64,000 nucleotides of DNA, taken from assembly GCF_905171765.1 (NCBI RefSeq), contig NC_053398.1:43492323-43556322 (forward strand). The letters run 5' to 3'. The translations under genes and the position numbers were made by a program. Shown in pieces: positions 31,682-43,964 of this stretch; within the stretch, counting starts at the first letter, position 1, and each line of letters opens with the position of its first letter. The DNA is from Bufo bufo. Taxonomy: Eukaryota > Chordata > Amphibia > Anura > Bufonidae. The notes beneath the pieces are model-generated. The model saw only the letters and a program-made list of their open reading frames with translations. It was not told where the DNA came from and did no database searches.

Positions 31682-32129
31682 CAGCCTCTTTCAGACGGTC
31701 AGTATTTAATCAGTAACTGTAAGCCAAAACTAGCAGTGGGTCCAAAACAGAGATAAATGTAATAGAAATACAGTATTTGCATCTGTTCTGTGTTTTGGAC
31801 CCACTCCTGCTTTTGGCTTACAAATACTGATGTAAAATACTGACTGTGTGAAAAAAGGCCTTATGCTCAATTTGCATTCGTTTTGATCATTTACAGCTGA
31901 AATCAGTTTTTTTTACAAGGAAAAAAGTCCTGCATGCAGGACTTTTATGGCCTCTTGTACACGGTCAGTATTTTGCATCAGTATTTGATCAGTATTTGTC
32001 AGCCAAAAACAGGAGTGGGTCCAAAACAGAGACATAATGAAATGGAAATGTTTGCATCTGTGTTTTGAACCCACTCCTGCTTTTGACTTACAAATTCTGA
32101 TCAAATACTGACCGTGTGAAAGAGGCCTT
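31682..32129. repeat. Two adjacent copies of one fold-back repeat
   Basis: 31682-31862 and 31949-32129 both run from a gcctctt...acggtcagtattt end to a ctgac(t/c)gtgtgaaa...ggcctta end and contain cagtgggtccaaaac / ttggacccactcctgctttt. They are about 180 bp each, head-to-tail, separated by about 86 bp. Confidence 0.8.
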
Positions 32130-32629
32130 ACTGATGCTCAAAATACAGGATCCTTTTTTAATTTATTTTTCTGTTCTTCTGACAGATAAGAAGAAATGAA
32201 AAATAACCAGTGGATAATAGTGGCCCCATAACAGAGTGGGGATAGGGGCCAACAGCAGTGGCAGTAACAGGCATAATAGTAGACCGATAACAGAGTGTGG
32301 AGGGGGGGCAGTAGCAGTGACCATGACAATAGTCAGCCCATGACAGAGTTGGGGGGGGGCCACAGTGGCATGCAGCACAAGATGGCAGATCACAGTAGTA
32401 GCAAAACCCAAAAAAACCAAAACAGCGTGATAGTAAGGCCCAGTGACATGCATATCCTTTTAAAAAATTGTACATGTACAAATAAAAACATGTACATATC
32501 AGGTAAGGTAGCAGAAGCAGCAGGCGGGTGGCATCAGGCAGCATCAGAAAGGCGGCAGCAGGACGTGGCCAGAAGTAACGGGCCATTTTGAAGACTATTC
32601 CCGTCTGTCAGCAGACTACAGTATGATCA

Positions 32630-34520
32630 TTAGTGGCAGAATGATCTATTCTGTTGCATCAGGCACCAGCGTCTGGAAATCTGGGTTGATCCACGTCTGA
32701 TCTTTTTGAAGGTTAGTCTCTTAACATTTTGGGAGGACAGGGGAGTTCTCTTAGGGATGAGTATGCCATCCACCGCACTGAACATCCCCTCTGATGCCAC
32801 ACTACTGGCTAGGCATGCCCATTGCAAACTCAGTGAGTTGCGGTCACACTTCAAGTTTGCATGCCCAGTAGTCCAGGGGATCTTTGATCATGGTTGACAG
32901 GGTGGAGTCCAATATGCCACCACCTGCTGGTTGAGGTTCTGCTGCATGTACTGCTGTTGCTGGGTGGTTTCTTCAGTAGGTGACCTAAACTAAACTGCTG
33001 AAGAAAACTGCTCATCATAGCCTCCAGACTAAAATTGCTGCATAAGGAGCTGGTGCTGCTCCTGCCCCCCCCCCTCCCACCACCACCACCACCGCCACCA
33101 CCACCGGTCATGGCAGTGGAGCATGAGCGCAGAGGGTCCCCCTGGTCAGACTTTCCTGCCGATGGCCGATGACATTCATAGGCAGCATCCAACTGACTAC
33201 ACAGCATGTCTCTATAGTATTCCATTTCTGTATCCCTATCAGAAGGTCTAAAAAATGTCATCTACCTTGTCTTTTCCGTCGCCCTCCAGCATCTCATGCT
33301 CCTCCTGTTCCTATCCTGTTTGCTTGGGCAGATAAACCACCTAGTTTTGTATAAAATTCCTGTGTTTGTCCTCCTCCTCTGCCAGTTCATCCTCCTAGGG
33401 GCTCAGGTGGCCATGAAATGGAGATGCCACATCTTCTGTCCCCTCACCAATCAGATTTGTCAGCATTCCCTCCAGGACGTGAAGGAGCAGAATGACATAA
33501 TTCATCCCATAGTTCTGCCGACTTACAAATAAAGTGGCCTCCTCAGCAAGCAGCACGTGTCACATAAGCTGCCACTGGCTAATGTGGAAGTTTTACCGGG
33601 GAGTAGACTTGTCTGTCTGCAGCATTAAGAAATCGTTGACCATCTCCATCTGCATCTGCTCATACAGGCAGCATAACATATGCAGCGTGGAGTTCCAATG
33701 GGTGGAAACGTAGCGAAACAGGCGATGTTGGGGAAGAGCAATTTGCCTTTGTAGTTCAAGAAGGGAGTGTTTTGCATGGTAAGAGTGGCTGAAATAGATG
33801 CAGAGTTTCCTGGACATTTTTAACAGCTCTTGCAGTTGAATGGAAAACTTGAGGAACCAGGTGACAATGAGAATAAAGACGTGCGCCATGCAGGGTGCAT
33901 GGGTTAGCCCTGCTTGATGCAGCATAGATAAAATGTTTTTCCTGTTATCTGTAACCATGGTTCCTATCTCTAGTTGGTAAGGAGACAGCCAGTGTTTGAT
34001 TTCTTTATTGATGACGCCGAGCCCAGTGTGGCTCCGTTCACCAAGGCTGACCAGGTGCAGAACAGTGTGACAATGCGTAGCTTTGCCTAGGTGATATGCT
34101 GGAGGCCCACTGTGAACTGTGCCTAGAGGGCAGAGTGAGGAGAAGGTGGTGGATGAGGAGGCAGAGGAGGACATTGGCGCAGAAATCCAAGCATTACAAT
34201 GAGGAGGCAGCATTGCCATCAACTGGCCAAGCTGCTGATGTGCCTGGTCCGGAACAACATTTACCCCAGGACTGGCCCACTTTCTGCTCAACGTACGTGT
34301 GCAGGGCTGGTACAGCTTTTTTGGAAAAGTAATTTCAGCTTGGGACTTTCCATCTTGGATGGGCACAAGCCATCAGTTGTATGAAATGTGCAGAGTCAAC
34401 TATATGGAAAGGGAGGGACTGAAGTACCAGCAACTTGGCCAGGTGCACGTTCAGCTTCTGTGTCGTTGCATGAGTGCACACATACTGTTGTATTTTTGCA
34501 ATCGCCTCGGTGATGGATTG
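32630..34520 (-). pseudogene. hAT (BED/ZBED-like) transposase relic
   Basis: Read on the minus strand. Near 34300-34450, shifted frames resemble the BED-side N-terminal region (LAKLLVLQSLPFHI, MACAHPRWKVP). 33593-34366 is one 257-residue frame with MVTDNRKNILSMLHQAG and THAPCMAHVF, the hAT catalytic region (Asp-Asn pair), and FRYVSTHWNSTLHML. The C-terminal dimerisation motif lies at 32700-32850 (CLASSVASEGMFSAVDGI). A poly-Gly-coding ccaccaccacc tract is at 33070-33107. Frameshifts and stops separate the parts. Confidence 0.75.
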
Positions 34521-35491
34521 CTGTCAAAATGAGTGACGAGGAGCATCAGGAGCAATAGACGACATTGAAGTCGATGGGAGGGAACGACAGCTTCCTTCTT
34601 CTGACGTCAAGCCCTGATTGCTGGAGAGGGGGTGCAGGCCGGTGGGAAATGCAATAGTTGCTACATCAGGCTTAACAGTGATTAACGTGATTGTGGCAGC
34701 AGTTCAACAATATGCAGGCGGCGATATATTAGACCGCTCTTTAATACTGAGGCACAGTAATTCTATGTATAAACTAACAGATTTAACTGGGATTATGGCA
34801 GTAGTTAAACAAGGTGCACAAGGCGATTACACCCAACCTGCACTGTCCCTGCAGTCTCCCCTATAGTCTCTAAAAACTCTCCCTATCCAATATTTTCCTA
34901 TTAATAGCTTTCTAAAACATTGTCCCTAGCGCATAAGCGCTTGTCACATCTCTGTGAGAGTGAATGGCGCAGCAGGTGAACAAGATGAACAGGGTGATTA
35001 CAGTGAGCCTTCACTGTCCCTACTGTCAACCTATGCTCTCCCTACAGTGTCTAAAAACTATGCCTACGATCTCCCTACACTGTACCTATCCAATATTCTA
35101 CAATAAAAGCTTTTGAACACTGTCTCTAGCGCATGCCACGTCTCTCCCCATGCTCAACTCACAGTGAAATTGTGGAGACTGTGCGGGATATGGCTTTTAT
35201 AGGGCTGTGACATCACAGAGGATTGCTATCTGCTAATTGGCTGGCTGTACGACATTATGGGTCACATCTTATTTTCACTTTGTAACACATGCATCAGTCA
35301 TTTTAGAAAAAAATAACTATTCATTACCACGAAGCGCAATGAAATTCAGATTTGTGGCAAATCAAATTTTTCCTAAACTTTGGATTCAATTACACTTCAG
35401 ATGTTTGATTCGCTCAACGATAAGGCTCAATAAGATTATTTTGACTACAAATGAAAAAAAACAGGGGCTATTATATAGCATATGATGTTAC

Positions 35492-35643
35492 CAAGTATTG
35501 CAGTCCACCTTGACCTGGGATCCATGCGGATAAATGTCTTCATTATGGACACAAGGACATCTATCTTCAGGAACACAGTCTCCGGCTCCATCATCTAGAA
35601 GTCCACTGGGGCAAGCACACCCTGAGATACACTCTGTCTGGAA
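35492..35643 (-). CDS. muc2: Mucin exon e12: D' TIL/E domain
   Basis: 152 bp, phase 0 in and phase 2 out. It encodes FQTECISGCACPSGLLDDGA, DCVPEDRCPCVHNEDIYPHG and VKVDCNTC. This is the D' TIL module, which in the family packs beside D3 and controls assembly. Acceptor aatgcag, donor gtaaca. Confidence 0.96.
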
Positions 35644-37343
35644 CTGCATTAATAAAGCACAAATCCATAGATGTTATTTCAATACTTTGCCTAGGCAATA
35701 TAAAGAATGACCAGTACTCTTTAGGCAAAGTATGAAAAGTTAACAAGTACTAAATGTTAAGAAGCCTTTATTGATGTGAAAAAATAAAAGAAGGAAGGAA
35801 GGAAAGAAAGAGAAATGTAAAATAAACTAAATGCAAAACAAACTACATTTGTCATAAAAAAAAGCAGAAGAACAGAACTTTCTTACTGAAAAACAAGAGA
35901 AATAGACCGTTATTGTCCTCACTTGTTGCAACAAGGAAGGCTAGAATGCACTTCATAGTTTAGAACTTGTTGATCTTTTTTCACAACTTAGGTTATAACA
36001 TCTTATATACTGATTGACCTTTATGATATCATGGGGTGATTTTATGGCGCTTTTGCTTTTTAGGGGTGATTTTATGGCTTTGGGAGATTTGATAGTGCTG
36101 CCACTGTGAAACATCCTCTGGAAAGGAGTATTTTATACTTTGCCTGTTTGGTTGTCGACGACCTTTGGAAGGGAGTATTTTACACTTTGCTGGTTTGCCT
36201 TTAGGCATTATATAGAGTACTTAGGAAATGTGTGAAATATTAAGGGGCCCATCAGGGGAAGACTGGCCATAGCCCCTACGATGCCCAGAGGGCTGCTACT
36301 GAGATACATATAATGCTCTCAGCATTAATTAATGTAGGCAGTATTTTATGCTGCACTGTGGTATTTGGTTCTGCTGGGGCGGTCTTTTGTTCTGTACTAC
36401 AGTATTGCTGGCCCTGCCTACTTCTGTTGCCCTGCCTTCTGTCAATTTGGGGCAGCCTACAACATTAGGGCACTTTTTGGTTTTTTTCCAGGGCCACCTT
36501 AAGTTCCCAGTCCACCCGAGGGGCTTATTTATGAGGGGGCCCATTTATGAACTGATACATGCCATTTTGCAACACAATCTGCGATTTTGCCCGTTCACGA
36601 CACTTCTATGACAGGTCTAGCAAAAAGGGCGGGCTGGCGGGCCTGTCTCATTCATCATTTTGTATGCCAGTTTTTGACATAAAAAATTACTTAAATGTAC
36701 AGCAGCAACAGAGCTGGTATAGATTTAAGATTGATACACACCCTGCTGGAGGAAGCGCCAAAGGTATGTAGAGGTATGCGCCTCTACATAACTTTGCCTC
36801 TTCCTCCAGCATAAAGAGACAATTAAGACCGGCGTGTAAATCAATTGGTCTTAATAAATGAGCCCCTAAGTGTTTCATACTTTGCCTGAATACTTTAGGT
36901 CTTTTACACATTGCCTGTAACATATAAAATATATGTAATAATAAAACATGCCTCATATACTTATAACACATATTATATAACTTATTTATGTAACGTAAGG
37001 GTGTATATAACAGTGAGACATGTCATGCATCTGCTATGAAGAGTGGACCCGGTTGGTTATATCAAATTTGCTACTAGATGGTAAGAAACAAAACAGGGCT
37101 CCCCTCTTCAGAGGAACTTCATTGTTAGTAAGCAGGAGGAAAGGAATTGGAATCTTAGATGTAAAGGATGCAGAATTGGAAAGCAAACAGACCATGGTAG
37201 GAAAACCTGGCACTGTAATGCAGGAGCCATTTTGAACTTCGCCACGGGGCCCCTCTCTTCTACTGTACGTACACCACTGACTCAAAATCCAGGTGGTTAT
37301 TTGAGAATTAAAATAAAAACATAATAATCCAATCTCATCTTAC
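35644..37343. other. Intron e11-e12 with repeat copies
   Basis: It includes an (AAGG)n tract near 35793-35812, the second copy of the 4433-4584 dispersed repeat (36334-36500), and a fold-back element at about 36517-36870 (ggggcttatttatgag ... ttaataaatgagcccc). No exon. Confidence 0.6.
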
Positions 37344-37444
37344 GTATTCAATACTCAGAGTCTTGCAGCTTCTGCGTATAGGAGCTCCTGGCGCCAGGGG
37401 CTGTCTCTTATCACAGTCCAAGTAAACTTTCCCTCCAGGACAAG
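37344..37444 (-). CDS. muc2: Mucin exon e11: start of D'
   Basis: 101 bp, phase 1 in and phase 0 out. It encodes CPGGKVYLDCDKRQPLAPGA and PIRRSCKTLSIEY, the N-terminal part of TIL'. Acceptor tttacag, donor gtaaga. SCKTL...EY...TEC across e11/e12 matches the MUC2-type D' rather than MUC5-type. Confidence 0.94.
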
Positions 37445-37630
37445 CTGTAAATAGGGTTAGATTAAGACTTGAAGCTTTGAACAGTTCTGCTTTACCCAAT
37501 CTAGTGCCACTGCTCAGTAAATTATCATTTCTAAATTATAAATTTTTCTTTTTATTTTTGATGATATCAATCACATTTTAATAGTACCATTTTTTTTTTA
37601 GGTTGAAATAGGGTCAAATATGTCGGGTAA

Positions 37631-38145
37631 TGTCGAGCGAAGTTATAAAAACTTTGATTCGGCTGCTTTGCTGAATTTTGCAAAGAAATTCGCCATGTGA
37701 CGAATTACTTCTTTGCAGGCTCAATGATGGGGAAGAGTGATTGCGCCGGCCCCGGCATTGAACCCTTTAGATGCTGCGTTCATCGCTAATAGCGGCATCT
37801 GATGTAAAATGGAGGCCTTTCAGGGGTTAAAAAAATAAAAGTATAACACTCACCTTATCCGTTTGAGCGCAAAGAGGCCACCGCAGCCATCTTGATTGAA
37901 GAATCTCGCAAGGTGTATAATGATGTCATCGCGCTAGGCATCGCGGTGCAAGATCTTCAATTAAGATGGCCACGGTGGCCTCTTTGCGCTCAAATAGATG
38001 AGGTAAGCATGTTTTTTTTTTATGCCATTTCAGGTAAAATTGATTCGTTACCACAAACCATGAGGAAATTCGACTTTGCGGCAAATCGAATTTTCCCTGA
38101 AATTCATATCAATGTCCACTTTGGATATTTCAATTCGCTCAACCC
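37631..38145. repeat. hAT-related MITE (gtcgagcgaag ... attcgctcaaccctaa)
   Basis: Termini are imperfect inverted repeats related to tagagatgagcgaa. The interior has a GC-rich fold-back around 37860-38000 (tttgagcgcaaagaggccaccg / cggtggcctctttgcgctcaaa). No target duplication identified. Confidence 0.6.
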
Positions 38146-38838
38146 TAATTTTGGGTACACAACAGGGCTAACAGGAGAAACTAGTTACTTCCTTCCACTA
38201 TTAAACAATATTTCTATCATTCCTTGTCCCTGTTAGAAAAAACAATGTTGAACGGTGACCCCTGGGGACCGGGTGGCAAAAAGCAGCCTTGTCAGAGCAA
38301 GTATGGTTGCTTAAAAACCAGAAAGAAAGACAACAGTCTCCACATAGGCATTAAGGGGCACAGTCAAGGTTGCCAAGTCATGTCTGTGTTGTATTCTTTC
38401 ATAAAGGACACCTCTTACCTGGTCTATACTGTCCTCACCAAGGTAGCATGAAGTAGTGAGAGACATGCTGACATCAGTGCTCTGTCTCTTATCTGTTAAA
38501 GTAAAGCAGCTGCAGTTTAATTCTGGCAGTGCACGCTGGAGAAGAGTCATGTGCTATCAGAGAAGAGTCCGGCTTAGTCATTAGCTCCCTCTCTCCCCAC
38601 GCACCCACCAATAAAGCTCTCTCCAAGGGGGAAACAAAGAAAACTTCCAATCATCAGGAAGTTGTAGTTCATGAATAAGCCAGACTCTTCCCGGTCAGCA
38701 CCTGACTCTTCTCCAGCATTAAAATGTAAATCTTGGCAGCAGCTTTTCTTTAGCAGTTAGGTGACAGACTGCTGATTTCAGTGTCTTAGTCACAACTTTA
38801 TGGTGCCCTTGTACCATAACGGAGGTAACAGGTTCTTC

Positions 38839-39199
38839 TTAAAGGGGTTGTGCAGGCAGTATATAATCATGACCTATCCTCAAGATAGGTCACCAATGTC
38901 TGATCGGTGGGGGTCCAACACCCAGCACCCCTGCCTGATCAGCTGTTCCATGCGAGAGCTGCTTCCTCTTCATTACACTGCACGTTGTCTCCCTTGCCGC
39001 AGCAACGCAGTGTAATTACACTGGGGCGCTGAGACGACAGGCAGTGTAATGAAGAGGAAGTAGCGCTCACATGGAGAGCCACCTCCTCTTCAACCAACTG
39101 ATTGGTGGGGTGCCGGGTGTCGGACCCCCGCCAATCAGATATTGATGACCTATCCTGAGGATAGGTCATCAATATATGCTGCCTGCATAACCCCCTTAA
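38839..39199. repeat. Fold-back MITE, taaaggggttgtgcaggcag type
   Basis: Left taaaggggttgtgcaggcag and right ctgcctgcataaccccctta are inverted. Inside, gacctatcctcaagataggtca and tgacctatcctgaggatagg lie near each end. Partial relatives are at 62784-62994 and 51690-51740. Confidence 0.8.
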
Positions 39200-39327
39200 G
39201 TAGTTTGATGTAAGATATACATCGAGTCATCACTGAAGCCTATTATTAAGTTTAGTCCTCACTGATTCGACCTTGTGCTTTTGTAGAGAACTGGTATTCA
39301 CTAAACAGCTTGGTTCATGGTGATGCA

Positions 39328-40894
39328 TACAGGGAGTGCAGAATTATTAGGCAAGTTGTATTTTTGAGGATTAATTTTATTATTGAACAACAACCATGTT
39401 CTCAATGAACCCAAAAAACTCATTAATATCAAAGCTGAATATTTTTGGAAGTAGTTTTTAGTTTGTTTTTAGTTTTAGCTATTTTAGGGGGATATCTGTG
39501 TGTGCAGGTGACTATTACTGTGCATAATTATTAGGCAACTTAACAAAAAACAAATATATACCCATTTCCATTATTTATTTTTACCAGTGAAACCAATATA
39601 ACATCTCAACATTCACAAATATACATTTCTGACATTCAAAAACAAAACAAAAACAAATCAGTGACCAATATAGCCACCTTTCTTTGCAAGGACACTCAAA
39701 AGCCTGCCATCCATGGATTCTGTCAGTGTTTTGATCTGTTCACCATCAACATTGCGTGCAGCAGCAACCACAGCCTCCCAGACACTGTTCAGAGAGGTGT
39801 ACTGTTTTCCCTCCTTGTAAATCTCACATTTGATGATGGACCACAGGTTCTCAATGGGGTTCAGATCAGGTGAACAAGGAGGCCATGTCATTAGATTTTC
39901 TTCTTTTATACCCTTTCTTGCCAGCCACGCTGTGGAGTACTTGGACGCGTGTGATGGAGCATTGTCCTGCATGAAAATCATGTTTTTCTTGAAGGATGCA
40001 GACTTCTTCCTGTACCATTGCTTGAAGAAGGTGTCTTCCAGAAACTGGCAGTAGGACTGGGAGTTGAGCTTGACTCCATCCTCAACCCGAAAAGGCCCCA
40101 CAAGCTCATCTTTGATGATACCAGCCCAAACCAGTACTCCACCTCCACCTTGCTGGCGTCTGAGTCGGACTGGAGCTCTCTGCCCTTTACCAATCCAGCC
40201 ACGGGCCCATCCATCTGGCCCATCAAGACTCATTCTCATTTCATCAGTCCATAAAACCTTAGAAAAATCAGTCTTGAGATATTTCTTGGCCCAGTCTTGA
40301 CGTTTCAGCTTGTGTGTCTTGTTCAGTGGTGGTCGTCATTCAGCCTTTCTTACCTTGGCCATGTCTCTAAGTATTGCACACCTTGTGCTTTTGGGCACTC
40401 CAGTGATGTTGCAGCTTTGAAATATGGCCAAACTGGTGGCAAGTGGCATCCTGGCAGCTGCACGCTTGACTTTTCTCAGTTCATGGGCAGTTATTTTGCG
40501 CCTTGGTTTTTCCACACGCTTCTTGCGACCCTGTTGACTATTTTGAATGAAACGATTGATTGTTCGATGATCACGCTTCAGAAGCTTTGCAATTTTAAGA
40601 GTGCTGCATCCCTCTGCAAGATATCTCACTATTTTTGACTTTTCTGAGCCTGTCAAGTCCTTCTTTTGACCCATTTTGCCAAAGGAAAGGAAGTTGCCTA
40701 ATAATTATGCACACCTGATATAGGGTGTTGATGTCATTAGACCACACCCCTTCTCATTACAGAGATGCACATCACCTAATATGCTTAATTGGTAGTAGGC
40801 TTTCAAGCCTATACAGCTTGGAGTAAGACAACATGCATAAAGAGCATGATGTGGTCAAAATACTCATTTGCCTAATAATTCTGCACGCAGTGTA
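39328..40894 (-). mobile_element. Tc1/mariner-type transposon (1563 bp), nearly intact
   Basis: The element 39330-40892 has ends CAGGGAGTGCAGAATTATTA and the inverse taataattctgcacgcagtg, flanked by TA (39328-39329; 40893-40894). The transposase is on the minus strand and spoiled by a single stop. It lies 52 bp from mucin exon e10. Confidence 0.94.
39658..40674 (-). pseudogene. Tc1-family transposase, one in-frame TGA
   Basis: One frame of 339 codons runs from MGQKKDLTGSEKSKIVRYLA to KKGGYIGH. It is interrupted only by TGA at 40336-40338 (minus strand), a codon one transition from CGA. The N-terminal HTH (CSTLKIAKLLKRDHRTINRF) and basic KKRVEKPRRK precede a full triad: VLWTDEMR (Asp), FMQDNAPSHAS (Asp) and SPDLNPIENLWS (Glu, DD34E). 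The usual length is about 340 residues, so nothing else is missing. Confidence 0.93.
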
Positions 40895-40945
40895 GATAGA
40901 ATACTATACATGTCATTTTAAAGTATTAATCATATTCCGTCTTAC

Positions 40946-40992
40946 TTCTGTTGACTTTATCAGTGCAGGCAAGATTCCCATTTTGGCAGATG
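40946..40992 (-). CDS. muc2: Mucin exon e10: E2 module end (47 bp)
   Basis: 47 bp, phase 2 in and phase 1 out. It completes Cys from e9 and reads CICQNGNLACTDKVNR (NRT glycosylation site created at the e10/e11 junction). Acceptor gatag, donor gtaaga. It is tiny but fixed by phase, Cys pattern and strong sites. Confidence 0.92.
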
Positions 40993-41154
40993 CTATCAAG
41001 AAGAAAGAAATTAATAAATAGATGTGTTACACTAATGTGATAAATATGTATATATGTGCAATAACACTTAGAATTGCTAATTGCGGGGTAATTAGAAAAA
41101 GATCACGTCTGATCAATCTGGATTTCTTTATAATCAATGTTCCCAGTTTTAAGC

Positions 41155-41470
41155 GTACATGCACACGACTGTGCTGTGTTTTGCGGTCCGCAAATTGTGG
41201 ATCTGCAAAACACTGATGCCGCCCGTGTGCGTTCCACAATTTGCAGAACGGAACAGTCTGCCCATTATAGAAATGCCTATTCTTGTCTGCAAAACGGACA
41301 TGTTCTATTTTTTTTGCGGGGCCACAGAACGGAGCCACGGATGCGGACATTACACAGAGTGCTGTCCGCATCTTTTGTGGCCCTATTGAGGTGAATGGGT
41401 CCGCATCTTAGCCACAACAAATGCGGCTTGGATGCAAACCCAAACAATGGTCGTGTGCATGAGGCCTAAG
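41155..41470. repeat. MITE, catgcacacgac ... gtcgtgtgcatgaggcctaa
   Basis: Inverted ends enclose ttttgcggtccgcaaatt and a gatgcggac/gtccgcatc pair. A relative of 9546-9650 and 45255-45765. Confidence 0.75.
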
Positions 41471-41633
41471 GCTTATGTTTTAATGTTTAGAACTTTTTCC
41501 TAATGATCTGAGAGAAACATATAACAGGTTATGGGTACTACTGTAGATTTCTGAGAAAGGGGCATTGATCAACAGATTCATTTTTGAATGTTTGGATAAA
41601 TGAATATTTGGAGTAGGGATGGAATTTTTACCT

Positions 41634-42012
41634 TAAAGGGGTTGTCTCATCATGGACAATAGGGGCATATTGCTAGGATATGCCCCCATTGACTTTTAGG
41701 CGCGGGACCCACCTCTGGGACCCGCACCTATATCGAGAACGGAGCCCCGCAAGTGAAGAAGGGCGCACTGCGCATGCACAGCCACCCTCCATTCATTTTT
41801 TTTATGGGGAGGACGAAAATAGCCGGGTGCTGGCTTGCCTATTTCTGTCGGCCCCGTAGAAATGAATGGGACTGGAGTCCTCCAGCCATCACCTTGCGGC
41901 GCTCCATTCTCGATATAGGTGCGGGTCCCCGCGGTGGGACCCGCACCTATAAGACAATGGGGGCATATCCTAGCGATATGCCCCCATGGTCTATGATGAG
42001 ACAACCCCTTTA
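41634..42012. repeat. Fold-back MITE, taaaggggttgtctcatcat type
   Basis: Left taaaggggttgtctcatcat and right atgatgagacaaccccttta are perfect inverted repeats. Inner arms gatatgcccccattg / caatgggggcatatc and gggacccgcacctat / ataggtgcgggtccc extend the fold-back. Confidence 0.88.
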
Positions 42013-43194
42013 AAGGAGTTGTGCCATGATTAATCATACAGCATATGACAATCTCTTTTTAACAAGTCTCCTGACTTGTCTGTTTTAGTAACTACTTTCA
42101 TTCCCTATGTAATAACAACTCTGGAACATCTATTCTGATGACTCTATTACGCCACTTTATATGCCATTCCTCTCTTATTTTTACTAGATATTTATGAATG
42201 ACTTGCCAGGAGACAATTAAGTCCAACTGGATGTTATGAGTTGAGGGTATGTCCCTGCACATACTGGCAGCATTGATCAAATAATATCAAACTGTGCAGG
42301 GACATACCCCCAAGTGGTAATCCCCCCCCCTGCCTTCCCCAATCTGGACCTCCATTGCAAACTGCTAGTAAGTCATTCATAACTTCCAAACAACTCCATT
42401 CATGCGATTACCACTGCGATTTACTTAACAATACGAACAAATACAAAATTCAACAAAATCCAATCCAGATCTTCGAGATCACCCAATTAGACAATCGTAA
42501 CGCCCACTTTAAGAAAAAATGCTTAAAATACCCTCACAAGTTCCAGTACATCACTATAAGCCACTGAGGAAGGAGCAGAGAAAACGCGTTTGGTAAAAGG
42601 AACTCGAGGGACACACAAGTTTTATTCTTATTTTTATATTTACTCATATATTTTTTTATACTTTTTTACATTTACCCGTTTTTCTAAATCATTCGAATTA
42701 TCTTTCCGAAAGCTTAAAGCCAATCAGAAAGAACCAATAAGCGGAAAACCAATTGCAATTCAACACTCCGAAAGCGAATTCCCACCCTAAATCTAGGGAC
42801 CAATCACAACCACCACCAGGAGTGACGTGTTGCCCCGCCCTGTCACGTGAGACGCCAAAACACACCCGCAACGGACCACGTGGGACGCCTCGTAGGTCCT
42901 AGCAGAGTAAAGGGAGCGATCGGACAAGCGGAACAGAACACAGCGAATCGGTAAAGTACCATCTATTCAACATTTTAACGGACACAAAGTGGAACTATAT
43001 TTATCACTTCCACTCCAATCCTATTTTTATATTTTTATTTTCACATTGTATATTTTTTCCTACAATTCATGGACCCATTTATATGATTTTTTATGATCAC
43101 TACAAGACTGTCATAAGAATTCCACTACCAGGACAAGCATCCTGAGGAAACACTGGAAGTCCAACCTTTTGTATACACATGCACATGTTCCCAC
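42013..43194. other. Intron e9-e10, no gene seen
   Basis: It includes the repeat ggaacatctattctgatgactctat, whose inverse recurs at about 44540-44590. cactgaggaaggagcagagaaaacgcg near 42562 is a repeat-like motif. No exon. Confidence 0.45.
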
Positions 43195-43507
43195 TAAGGC
43201 CGAATGTACACGGCCGTGTTCCGCGGCCGAGAGCGGTCCGTGGTATGCCGGGCTGGATTCCTGTTCAGAGCAGGAGCGCACGGCATCATTGGTTGCTATG
43301 ACGCCGTGCGCTTCATGCCGCCGCTGCACTATAGTAATACACTCATATGATCTATACGAATGTATTACTGTACAGCAGCGGCGGCATGAAGCGCATGGCG
43401 TCATAGCAACCAATGACGCCGTGCGCTCCTGCTCTGAACAGGAATCCAGCCCGGCATACCACGGACCGCTCTCGGCCGCGGAACACGGCCGTGTACATTC
43501 GGCCTAA
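43195..43507. repeat. Palindromic MITE with TAA target duplication (arms about 150 bp)
   Basis: Ends ggccgaatgtacacggccgt and its inverse, both flanked by TAA (43195-43197; 43505-43507). The arms are almost perfectly complementary to the centre near 43350. It shares cattggttgctatgacgc with 31273-31519. The TAA duplication suggests PIF/Harbinger mobilisation (inference). Confidence 0.9.
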
Positions 43508-43964
43508 AGTTCACATATCGCACTGAAGTCCTACTACACCCAATACCCAACTAATATCTAACCAAGAGTCACCCAGCACGAATATCGACACACCTAGCAC
43601 TGCAGCAAACCTTTATACATCTGTGTACTTAACCTCCTATGTACCCAACACCAAATTGAACACTTGACACTCAATGTATGTATGTATGTATTGGATGTAT
43701 TTAGCACAGATAAATATGGCAAATAACAACAACTAAGATACTCTCACACATCCCAACCTAATATCCGTCCAAAATCCCAACACAGCCATCCAAGAAAGAA
43801 GACCCCCCACCCCCAACAATATTTCTGCCCAAAAAAATTAACAATTTTAACAATTATAATAATTACATAAATAAACACACAATTTTAAACTCCATCATCG
43901 TCTCTCTATTTATTCCGTGCAGCAACATATGAGAGTGTGCCTGTCATACCCATCTACAGGGTGG

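Larger units (their letters stand above)
30946..35422 (-). mobile_element. Large hAT relic, about 4.5 kb
   Basis: The left terminus tagagatgagcgaag (30946) is matched by an inverted, degenerate ttcgctcaacgata near 35409-35422. The left terminus is shared with the TSD-proven short hAT at 20438. It contains an antisense hAT transposase relic (32630-34520) and several younger fold-back insertions (31273-31519; 31682-31862; 31949-32129). The right border and target duplication are uncertain because the left flank was disturbed by the Tc1 insertion. Confidence 0.6.

Noticed and set aside
33169..33532. Plus-strand open frames opposite the hAT relic
   Set aside because: Shadow of the minus-strand transposase relic.
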